DNA of 64,000 nucleotides, taken from positions 1,116,001-1,180,000 of the forward strand of contig NZ_PDJK01000002.1 of assembly GCF_002564045.1 (NCBI RefSeq), in the 5' to 3' direction. Both the position numbers and the translations under genes were made by a program. Below, piece after piece: positions 1 to 6,281 of the stretch. The DNA is from Amycolatopsis sulphurea (GTDB lineage Bacteria; Actinomycetota; Actinomycetes; Mycobacteriales; Pseudonocardiaceae). The notes under the pieces are model-generated. The model ran no database searches. It saw only the letters and a list, made by a program, of their open reading frames with translations, and was not told the DNA's origin. Positions within the stretch are counted from its first letter, which is position 1. The number at the start of each line of letters is the position of its first letter.

Positions 1-596
1 AACACGCCCGCGGGCAGGAACTCAGCGGCGATCTCGGCGAGCAGCAGGGTGGCGGCAGGCGTGGTGTCGGAGGGCTTGAGCACGACGGTGTTGCCCGCCG
101 CGAGCGCGGGGGCGATCTTCCAGATCGCCATAAGCAACGGGTAGTTCCATGGGGTCACCTGCGCGCAGACGCCGATCGGCTCGCGCCGCAGGAACGAGGT
201 GTGGCCCTCCATGTACTCGCCTGCCGACCGGCCTTCGAGCACGCGTGCGGCCCCGGCGAAGAAGCGCAGCTGGTCGAGGATCATCGGCAGTTCTTCCGAC
301 ATCGTCAGCGAAAGCGGCTTGCCGGTGTCGCGCGACTCCACGCCGACGATCTCCTCGCCACGCGCTTCCACCGCGTCGGCGAGCTTCAGCAGCGCGAGCT
401 GACGCTGGGACGGCGTGGTCTCCCGCCAGATCTCGAAGGCTTCGGCGGCGATCTTCAGCGCACGGTCGACGTCCTGGAGCCCGGCCACCGGCGCGGTGCA
501 GTACGGGCGGCCGGTCACCGGGTCGACGATCTCGGCGACCTTCCCGGACAGCGAGGAGAGGTACTCGCCGCCGACGAAATGCTTCAGTTCCTGCAC
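1..596 (-). CDS. Aldehyde dehydrogenase, aminobutyraldehyde/betaine-aldehyde type (3' end outside window)
   Basis: This is the N-terminal 198 residues of an NAD(P)-dependent aldehyde dehydrogenase. The gene runs off the left edge, so the catalytic Cys and Glu are not visible. The GTG at 596 is chosen because an AGGAG lies about 9 nt upstream. Family marks are the start QELKHFVGGEY, the segment EYMEGHTSFLRREPIGVC and the cofactor-fold segment TPWNYPLLMAIWKIAPALAAG followed by NTVVLKPSD. The pattern is closest to gamma-aminobutyraldehyde dehydrogenases of putrescine and polyamine catabolism, but betaine aldehyde and other amino-aldehyde substrates cannot be excluded. It is divergent from a FadR-type regulator at 707, which suggests substrate-responsive control from the shared 110-bp gap. 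Confidence 0.85.
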   Translation of the reverse strand, partial: MQELKHFVGGEYLSSLSGKVAEIVDPVTGRPYCTAPVAGLQDVDRALKIAAEAFEIWRETTPSQRQLALLKLADAVEARGEEIVGVESRDTGKPLSLTMSEELPMILDQLRFFAGAARVLEGRSAGEYMEGHTSFLRREPIGVCAQVTPWNYPLLMAIWKIAPALAAGNTVVLKPSDTTPAATLLLAEIAAEFLPAGV

Positions 597-631
597 GCGT
601 GCGTCTCCTGACTCTCCGTGGCAGCCGGAAA

Positions 632-664
632 CCTATAACTCCATATTTCATAGGACAAGGTCCT
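632..664. promoter_or_regulatory. Candidate operator pair in the ALDH/FadR divergent gap
   Basis: Two inverted repeats lie in an unusually AT-rich patch. CCTAT (632-636) pairs with ATAGG (650-654) across 13 nt. Just after it AGGAC-AAG-GTCCT (652-664) is a perfect 5-3-5 palindrome. Their place between the ALDH start (596) and the regulator start (707) fits binding by the adjacent FadR-type protein. Binding itself is inferred. Confidence 0.5.
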
Positions 665-706
665 CGGGCAGGATTGACCCCAATGCACGAGAGGGGCGAA
701 CCCACG

Positions 707-1450
707 ATGCGCAAGGAGATGTCGAACAGCGCGCGCCTGGCGATGTTCGCTCCGCTCGACCAGCTCGGCCGTGCCGACGCGGTCGCGGCCCGGCTGCTCG
801 ACGCCATCACGCTCGGCCTGCTCGACGACGCCGAGCAGCTGCCGAGCGAGGTGGAGCTGGCCGCGCGGTTCCGGGTCGCCACCGTGACCGTGCGGGAAGC
901 CCTCGCCGTACTACGTCAGCAGGGACTGGTGGAGACCCGGCGCGGCCGGGGCGGCGGCAGCTTCGTGCGCACCCCGGCGTGGCCCTCGCCGAGTTCCTGG
1001 GCGAGCAGGCTGAGCCTGCTGTCCCTGGCGGATCTGCGCGATCTCGGCGACCACTACCTCGCGGTGGCCGGTGCGGCGGCGAAGCTGGCCGCCGAACGCA
1101 GCACCCCCGAGGATCTCGACCGGCTGCGGCTGAACGCCGAGGATCTGCGCGAGGCGTCCGGGCCGGAGGCGATCCGGGCCGAACGGCAGTTCCACCTCGA
1201 GATCGCGGCCGCCGCGCAGTCCCCGCGGCTGACCAACCAGGAGGTACAACTCCAGGGCGAGCACGGCTGGCTGCTGTGGGTACCCCTCGGTGGCGGCGAG
1301 CAATGCCGCGCGGCCTACGCTGAGCATCAGGCCATCGTCGCCGCGATCGCCGCAGCCGACGGCGATCTGGCGCGGAGGCTGACCGAGGAACACCTGCTGA
1401 GCGCGCTCGACCGGCTCGCGGATCTGCATCTGTCCCTCGAAACGCCGTAA
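707..1450 (+). CDS. FadR-subfamily GntR transcriptional regulator
   Basis: This 247-residue regulator has an N-terminal winged helix (about residues 15-85, with LPSEVELAARFRVATVTVRE) and an all-alpha FCD-type ligand domain (about 105-240). FadR-type proteins bind small organic acids or amines and derepress nearby catabolic genes. ATG 707 is preferred because GAGGGG sits about 9 nt upstream; an in-frame ATG at 683 would add eight residues. It lies divergent from the aldehyde dehydrogenase and 33 nt upstream of the Cache-domain gene, so the three probably form one regulated unit. The effector is unknown; an amino-aldehyde or polyamine metabolite would fit the neighbour. Confidence 0.85.
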   Translation: MRKEMSNSARLAMFAPLDQLGRADAVAARLLDAITLGLLDDAEQLPSEVELAARFRVATVTVREALAVLRQQGLVETRRGRGGGSFVRTPAWPSPSSWASRLSLLSLADLRDLGDHYLAVAGAAAKLAAERSTPEDLDRLRLNAEDLREASGPEAIRAERQFHLEIAAAAQSPRLTNQEVQLQGEHGWLLWVPLGGGEQCRAAYAEHQAIVAAIAAADGDLARRLTEEHLLSALDRLADLHLSLETP

Positions 1451-1483
1451 CCTTCGCGGACCCTGCCGGACGAGGTGAACATC

Positions 1484-2224
1484 GTGACCGACACCCGAAC
1501 GCCACCCGGCGAAGAGGTCGTGACCCAGGTGTCCACCCTGGTCGAGGAAATCTTCGCGCGGCTGAAGCCGGTGCTGGCCGCCGCCGAGACCGTGCTCACC
1601 GAGCCGGAAAGCCGTACCACACAGGCATTGCACGAGATCCGCCCGCAGATCGCCGACGCGCTGGGCGGGCTGGTGATCGGCGCCGGGTTCGTGAGCGCAC
1701 CGCAGGTGCTCACCGATCAGGAATTCGGATTCGAGTGGTGGACCCGGCTTCGCGATGAGGAATCCGAACCAGAACAGCTGTTCATCAGCCTGGATCCGAA
1801 GAGCGCCCAGTTCCTGGACTACACCCGGCAATCCTGGTTCACGGTGCCGCGCGACAGCGGCCGGCGGCACATCAACGGGCCGTACGTGGACTACCTCTGC
1901 ACAGACGAGTACACGCTGACCTTCACCGTGCCGGTCGCCTGCGAAGGTGGGTTCGCCGGGGTCGTCGGCGCGGACGTGTACGTACGCGAATTCGAGCGCA
2001 CGGTGAGCCGCCGGTTGCGTTCGCTGGGGCGAAAAGCCGCGCTGCTGAACGCACAGGGGCGCGTGATCGTGTCCAACACCGTGCGGCAGGCGACCGGCTC
2101 GCTGGTGCGGGACGTCGACGTGCCGGCGTGGTGGACCTCGGGCGCCGAGCCTTACACCGCCCCCAGCGGCGCGACCCTGCGGCGGTGCGGGGATTCACCG
2201 ATCGCGCTGCTCGTCACGACGTGA
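1484..2224 (+). CDS. Soluble Cache-domain protein
   Basis: This 246-residue protein has no signal peptide and no membrane segment. Residues about 60-200 resemble a PDC/Cache ligand-binding fold: a helical lead-in, then FISLDPKSAQFLDYTRQSWF, a VDYLCTDEYTLTFTVPV strand pair, GVVGADVYVREFE and ALLNAQGRVIVSNT. Cache domains usually sit outside the membrane in chemoreceptors or kinases, so a free-standing cytosolic copy is unusual. GTG 1484 is chosen because GAGGTGA lies directly upstream at 1472-1478; GTG 1475 is in frame but overlaps that SD. It is probably co-transcribed with the FadR-type regulator and could hold the same ligand. Catalytic function: none visible. Confidence 0.7.
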   Translation: MTDTRTPPGEEVVTQVSTLVEEIFARLKPVLAAAETVLTEPESRTTQALHEIRPQIADALGGLVIGAGFVSAPQVLTDQEFGFEWWTRLRDEESEPEQLFISLDPKSAQFLDYTRQSWFTVPRDSGRRHINGPYVDYLCTDEYTLTFTVPVACEGGFAGVVGADVYVREFERTVSRRLRSLGRKAALLNAQGRVIVSNTVRQATGSLVRDVDVPAWWTSGAEPYTAPSGATLRRCGDSPIALLVTT

Positions 2225-2516
2225 TCCGGAGCGCGAACCAGAGTTCGGCGCGCACTCCCGGCGCATCCAGGTCGCGACCGAGCAGCTCGGCGGCCTTGGT
2301 CACGCGGTTGCGCAGCGTGTGCCGGTGCACGCCGAGCTTCGTGGCGGCGAGGTCCCCATGCCCGTGGTGCGCCAGCCAGCACCGCAGCGACGCGACGAGG
2401 TCGCCCCGTCCCGTCCTCAGTGGAGCGAGCAGGTGCTCGGAAAACGCTTGTGCCGCCTGCGGATCCAGCAGATCGAGTAGGCCCGCGCCGGCGTGCTCGG
2501 CGTACTGGTCGGCGAC
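2214..2516 (-). pseudogene. PucR-family regulator, C-terminal remnant
   Basis: About 100 codons read as the end of a PucR/CdaR regulator: a helical stretch around LLDLLDPQAAQAFSEHLLAP and the C-terminal HTH with GDLAATKLGVHRHTLRNRV, ending in LWFALRITS and a TGA that overlaps the Cache gene stop. No start or N-terminal region follows. Homology stops near 2516, where the sequence turns into an aldehyde dehydrogenase tail on the other strand. The reading frame stays open beyond this point but no longer makes PucR-like protein. A deletion remnant is the simplest reading. Confidence 0.75.
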
Positions 2517-2651
2517 GTGCCGAGCTTCCGCGCCGATCAAATGCCGTACGGCGGGGTGAAGGACTCCGGCATCGGCCGGGAAGGCCCGGCCGCGGCGATG
2601 GCGGACTTCACCGAGGAACGCGTCACCGTGCTCACCGGACTGACGCTCTGA
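2490..2651 (+). pseudogene. Aldehyde dehydrogenase, C-terminal remnant
   Basis: Reading in the frame ending at TGA 2649-2651, the last 45-50 codons give [24 protein letters not shown] and [12 protein letters not shown]. This is the characteristic C-terminal tail of aldehyde dehydrogenases of the succinate-semialdehyde/proline type. Nothing upstream encodes the rest. It abuts the PucR remnant tail to tail across a junction near 2500, and its final 20 nt overlap the 3' end of the minus-strand gene at 2632. It is a scar, not a gene. Confidence 0.8.
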
Positions 2652-3396
2652 GCGCGGCGTACGCGTCCACAAGAGACGGCCCGTACCAGCTGAGGTAGCG
2701 GCCGGACAGCAGTACCGGGCGCATTCGCGGGAAGAAGCCGGGGCCGTCGTCCTGGGTGAACTCGTACGGCTCATCGGGCAGTACGACCAGGTCGGCCCCG
2801 GTCTCGGTGAGTTCTTCCAGCGACGGCCGGGGATAGCGCTCCGAGTGTCCGGAGTAGACGTTCTCCACGCCGAGCCTGCGCAACACATCCCCGGCGAAGG
2901 TGTCCCGGCCGAGGACGACCCACGGCTTGCGCCACACCGGGATCACCGCACGGTGCCGGACCGGCTCGACCTCCCGCCAGAGATCCTCCGCGGTCACCAG
3001 CCACCCCGGCTCGTCGATACCGAAGGCCTGAGTGAGAATCCGCCGCAACGAGCCCAGCGCGGCGGGCACGGATCCGGCGGCGGCCATCACGAACACCGGG
3101 ATCCCGTCGGCCCGCAGCTCCGCCACGTCCTCCGGCCGGTTCTCCTCGGAGTTGGCCAGCACCAGATCCGGCCGCTGCGCCCGCACCAGGTCCAGCTTCG
3201 GGTACTTCGACCCACCGACCCTCGGCACCTCCAAAGTGGACGGATGCGTGCAATAGCCGGTGGCCGCCACGATCCGGCCGGGCACGCTCACCTCCACCGC
3301 CTCGGTCAGCGACGGCACCAGCGAGACCACCCGCCGCGGCTCGCCGGTGACCGGCACCGGTTCGCCCAGATCGTCGATCAGCTCCGCGTTTCTCAT
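2632..3396 (-). CDS. Helical-backbone metal receptor (BtuF/FhuD-fold), no signal peptide
   Basis: This 254-residue protein has the TroA/BtuF fold: [14 protein letters not shown] near the N terminus, [16 protein letters not shown], a long backbone helix around 115-140 and a second lobe with [13 protein letters not shown]. It is annotated in relatives as a cobalamin/metal-binding ABC substrate protein. It begins [13 protein letters not shown], without a signal sequence or lipobox, so export by Sec or Tat is unlikely. Its ATG overlaps the TGA of the upstream RNB ribonuclease (ATGA, 3393-3396), so the two are translationally coupled. No permease or ATPase gene accompanies it. An intracellular corrinoid- or metal-binding role is plausible but unproven. 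Confidence 0.7.
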   Translation of the reverse strand: MRNAELIDDLGEPVPVTGEPRRVVSLVPSLTEAVEVSVPGRIVAATGYCTHPSTLEVPRVGGSKYPKLDLVRAQRPDLVLANSEENRPEDVAELRADGIPVFVMAAAGSVPAALGSLRRILTQAFGIDEPGWLVTAEDLWREVEPVRHRAVIPVWRKPWVVLGRDTFAGDVLRRLGVENVYSGHSERYPRPSLEELTETGADLVVLPDEPYEFTQDDGPGFFPRMRPVLLSGRYLSWYGPSLVDAYAALRASVR

Positions 3397-4817
3397 ACCC
3401 GCTCGAACGACACCTTTCGATGCTCGACGTCCACTTCGGTCAGCCGCACCGTGATGCGCTCCCCTTCCGGAAACCGCATCCCAGTGCACTTGGCCATCAC
3501 CGGAGGATCCTCCAGCAGGATCTCCGCCTTCGTCCCTTCGGCCCGCAGCACCACCGCCGCGAACTCCTGCCCGACGCGCTCGGCCAGCACCCACGCCTCG
3601 ACCTGGTCGATGCACGCCCGCTCCACCCGCGCGGCCAGACCGTCCGAAGCGGACATCTGCGCCGGCACCTCGGCCAGCGCCTCGCGGACCCACGATGGCA
3701 CCTCGCGCCCCGCCGTCACCGCGAGACAGACCTCCGTGGCGAAACGATCGACGAGCCGCCGGATCGGCGCTGTGACGTGCGCATACGGACCGCCGATCCC
3801 GGCGTGCGCAACGACTTCCGGTAACACACCGTCGAACACGGTGTAACCGGCGCCGCGCAGCAACCGCGTGGTGTCGGCGTACAGCGCCATCGACGCCGGC
3901 TGCCCGGGATCCAAAGTAGACAGAAACTCGGAGACCGTGGTCTCCGGCGGCCAGCTCAGCCCGCCCGCCGCGGCGGAACGGCGCAGCCACTCCACCGAAT
4001 CCGGCTCGGCAGGCGGCAACGTGCGCAGCACGCCGACGCCGGCCTCGATCATGATCCGCGCCGCGGCCATCCCGGTGAGCAGGGAGAGTTCCGCGTTCCA
4101 GGCGTCCACCGCGGTGCGCGGCCGGCGGGCGAGCACCCAGCCGCCGTCCACGTCGCCGGTGATTTCCTGCTCCGGCAACTGCAGTTCCAGCGCGCCCCGG
4201 CGGACCGCCCACTCCCGGCGCAACCGGCCCAGCTCCGGCAGCGCGGCCACGGACGGATGCGGACACCCGGCGTCGAGCGTGGCCTGCACCCCTTCGTAGT
4301 CGAACTGCTCAGTGGAGCGGACCAGCGCCCGGCGGACGCGCGTGCCGGCGAGCGCGCCGTCCTCGCCGACGTCGATCGTCCACAGCACGGCCGGGCGCAC
4401 CTCGCCGGGCAGCAGGCTCGCCGCCCCCTCGGAGAGCACCGGCGGATGCAGCGGGACATTGCCGTCCGGCAGGTAGAGCGTCTGGCCGCGACGGCGTGCC
4501 TCGCGATCGAGCGCGCCGCCCGGCGGGACGAACACGGCGAGATCGGCGATCGCGTAGTGCACCCGGAAGCCGTGCACCGTGCGTTCCAGCAGCATCGCCT
4601 GATCGAGGTCCTTTGACCCGGGCGGGTCGATCGTGACGAACGGCAGCCCGGTGGCGTCCTCACGTTCGCCCGCCGCGGCCAGCGGATCGAGCACCGCCGC
4701 CTCGGCCTCGGCGAGCACATCCGGCCCGAAGGACTCCGGCAGCGCGAATTCCGCCCGGAGACGACCGAAGTCCCCTCCCGACGCGTGGGTCCGGATCACG
4801 AGTGGGGGCACCACCAC
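3393..4817 (-). CDS. RNB-domain (RNase II family) exoribonuclease
   Basis: The protein has 474 residues. The RNB catalytic domain starts near residue 60 with TIDPPGSKDLDQAM, which supplies the metal-binding aspartates, and continues through HYAIADLAVFVPPGG, DGNVPLHPPVLSEG and GPYAHVTAPIRRLVDRF. A short C-terminal beta domain follows; no clear S1 or cold-shock domain is seen, so it is shorter than RNase II or RNase R. It would degrade RNA 3' to 5'. Three consecutive GTG codons (4817, 4814, 4811) could start it and no clear SD separates them; 4817 is given. It is divergent from the CooC-like ATPase and coupled to the downstream metal-receptor gene. Confidence 0.85.
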   Translation of the reverse strand: MVVPPLVIRTHASGGDFGRLRAEFALPESFGPDVLAEAEAAVLDPLAAAGEREDATGLPFVTIDPPGSKDLDQAMLLERTVHGFRVHYAIADLAVFVPPGGALDREARRRGQTLYLPDGNVPLHPPVLSEGAASLLPGEVRPAVLWTIDVGEDGALAGTRVRRALVRSTEQFDYEGVQATLDAGCPHPSVAALPELGRLRREWAVRRGALELQLPEQEITGDVDGGWVLARRPRTAVDAWNAELSLLTGMAAARIMIEAGVGVLRTLPPAEPDSVEWLRRSAAAGGLSWPPETTVSEFLSTLDPGQPASMALYADTTRLLRGAGYTVFDGVLPEVVAHAGIGGPYAHVTAPIRRLVDRFATEVCLAVTAGREVPSWVREALAEVPAQMSASDGLAARVERACIDQVEAWVLAERVGQEFAAVVLRAEGTKAEILLEDPPVMAKCTGMRFPEGERITVRLTEVDVEHRKVSFERV

Positions 4818-4827
4818 ACAGTATCCG

Positions 4828-4855
4828 CCCGAACGGCCGTGATCGCCCGTTCGGG
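4828..4855. promoter_or_regulatory. Inverted repeat in the RNB/ATPase divergent gap
   Basis: CCCGAACG (4828-4835) and CGTTCGGG (4848-4855) are perfect 8-nt arms separated by 12 nt. They lie 11 nt upstream of the ribonuclease start and about 30 nt before the Zur-like box. The symmetry suggests a dimeric regulator site; the regulator is unknown. Confidence 0.45.
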
Positions 4856-4883
4856 TGCGAGCCGGACGGGTGTAACGTACGGC

Positions 4884-4902
4884 AATGAAAACCGTCTTCA
4901 TT
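4884..4902 (+). promoter_or_regulatory. Zur-type zinc box
   Basis: AATGAAAACCGTCTTCATT is a 19-nt near-palindrome with perfect 6-nt arms AATGAA/TTCATT. It closely matches the AT-rich Zur boxes known in Mycobacterium, Streptomyces and Amycolatopsis, and it stands out in GC-rich DNA. A possible -10 (TGTAAC, 4871-4876) lies just upstream, so the box would cover the start of transcription. Zinc-dependent repression of the gene at 4920 is inferred. Confidence 0.75.
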
Positions 4903-4919
4903 TCGGGAAAGGGTTCGCC

Positions 4920-5882
4920 GTGAAGATCGCGTTCGTCGGCAAGGGCGGCAGCGGGAAGACCACCCTCTCGTCGTTGTTCGTGTCCTACCTGGCCGGCGCG
5001 GGCAAACCGGTGCTGGCCATCGACGCCGACATCAACCAGCACCTCGCGGTCGCGCTCGGGGCCACCGAGGAGCAGGCGCTGGCCTGGCCGACGCTGGGCG
5101 AGCACATGCCGATGATCAAGGACTACCTGCGGGGCGACAACCCACGCATCGCCTCCGCGGACGCGATGATCAAGACGACCCCGCCCGGCCGCGGTTCCCG
5201 GCTGGTGCGGCCGTTCGAGGACAACCCGGTGTTCGACGCCTGCTTCCGCCCGCTCGGCGGGGTGCGGCTGGGCGTGACCGGCCGGTTCGACGAGGACGAT
5301 CTGGGCGTGGCCTGCTACCACTCGAAGGTCGGTGCTGCGGAACTGTTGCTGAACCACCTGGTCGACGGCGCGGGCGAGTACGTGGTGATGGACATGACCG
5401 CGGGTGCGGACGCGTTCGCCTCCGGCCTGTTCACCCGTTTCGACGTGACTTTCCTGGTCTGCGAGCCCACCCTGCGCAGCGTCGGCGTGTACCGCCAGTA
5501 CGCCGACCACGCCCGCGACTTCGGCGTCCGCCTGGTGGCCGTCGGCAACAAGGTGACCGACACCGACGACGTCGACTTCCTGACCGAAACCCTCGGCGAC
5601 GCCCTGCTCGGCTGGATGACCACCTCCGGCCACGTCCGCGCCGCCGAACGCGGCCGCACCCGCCCGATCGGCGAGCTGGAGCAGCCGAACCTGGACACCC
5701 TGGCCAGCATGCTGTCCACTGTGGACGCTTCCGCACGGGACTGGGCCCGATACCAGCGCCAGGGCGTGGAATTCCATCTCCGCAACGCCCACGCCTGGGG
5801 CAACGACCGCACCGGCGGCGACCTCGCGGCTCAGGTGGACCCGGACTTCGTCCTGGACCCGTCGGTGGCGGCGGCTTCCTGA
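4920..5882 (+). CDS. CooC/MinD-like P-loop ATPase
   Basis: This 320-residue SIMIBI-class ATPase has Walker A GKGGSGKTT (residues 8-16), the second conserved element AIDADINQHL (about 38-47), VVMDMTAGAD as Walker B and a base-recognition VGNK. The deviant-Walker lysine and overall layout match CooC-type proteins, which deliver nickel to metalloenzymes. GTG 4920 is supported by GGAAAGG 7 nt upstream. A Zur-type box ends 18 nt before the start, so expression probably rises under zinc starvation. No carbon-monoxide dehydrogenase or other obvious client is nearby. A role in metal insertion or zinc-sparing metabolism is a hypothesis. The gene ends 105 nt before repeat copy 1. Confidence 0.8.
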   Translation: MKIAFVGKGGSGKTTLSSLFVSYLAGAGKPVLAIDADINQHLAVALGATEEQALAWPTLGEHMPMIKDYLRGDNPRIASADAMIKTTPPGRGSRLVRPFEDNPVFDACFRPLGGVRLGVTGRFDEDDLGVACYHSKVGAAELLLNHLVDGAGEYVVMDMTAGADAFASGLFTRFDVTFLVCEPTLRSVGVYRQYADHARDFGVRLVAVGNKVTDTDDVDFLTETLGDALLGWMTTSGHVRAAERGRTRPIGELEQPNLDTLASMLSTVDASARDWARYQRQGVEFHLRNAHAWGNDRTGGDLAAQVDPDFVLDPSVAAAS

Positions 5883-5987
5883 GCGCGGTTCTTCCGCTCC
5901 GTTCGCTCGGTGCGGGAGGATTGCCACGGCGGGTGTTTGACGTGGCGGGGTGACTGGCCGCGGGTTCACGCCGCCGGTCCCGGCAAG

Positions 5988-6038
5988 CTGTGAAGGGGCC
6001 CTTCACGGACTCTGAGTCCGTGAAGGGCCCCTTCACAG
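5988..6038. repeat. 51-nt double palindrome, copy 1
   Basis: This is a perfect 25-1-25 inverted repeat made of a 17-nt palindrome (GTGAAGGGGCCCTTCAC), a 13-nt central palindrome (GGACTCTGAGTCC) and the mirrored 17-mer. It lies between the convergent ATPase (ends 5882) and a small minus-strand gene (ends 6060). A very stable long hairpin without a U tract would form in RNA of either strand. Confidence 0.95.
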
Positions 6039-6059
6039 ACTTCGGGTGGACGGTCGGGG

Positions 6060-6257
6060 TCAGTCGCCGTTCCATTCGCGGTCGGCCGCGTCGGCCTGGC
6101 GGTTGCGTTCCCGGGCGATGTCCAGTGCGCGGCGGGCCGTGGCCTCGTCCGGGTAGGGGCCGAGCAGGTCGATGCTGCGGCCGCGGTCACGGTGCTCCAC
6201 CTCGTGCGTGCGGGTGTTGTAATACCAGCCGCGGTCCGGGTTCGGGTCGTCAGACAT
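6060..6257 (-). CDS. Small conserved SPOR-like actinobacterial protein
   Basis: This 65-residue acidic protein begins MSDDPNPDRGWYYNTRTHEV and has a short SPOR-like segment LGPYPDEATARRALDIA. It has no signal peptide or membrane segment. Similar small proteins are widespread and uncharacterised in actinomycetes. It is the last gene of the minus-strand series that contains the T4SS-like operon, 24 nt after the gene ending at 6282, and it faces repeat copy 1. Whether it belongs functionally to the secretion locus is not known. Confidence 0.7.
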   Translation of the reverse strand: MSDDPNPDRGWYYNTRTHEVEHRDRGRSIDLLGPYPDEATARRALDIARERNRQADAADREWNGD

Positions 6258-6281
6258 GGTTTCAGCCTCGCTTCCGGCTCG

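Noticed and set aside
2420..2698. Small plus-strand ORF over the PucR/ALDH scar
   Set aside because: It lies in a different frame from the recognisable aldehyde dehydrogenase tail and has no SD or family match.
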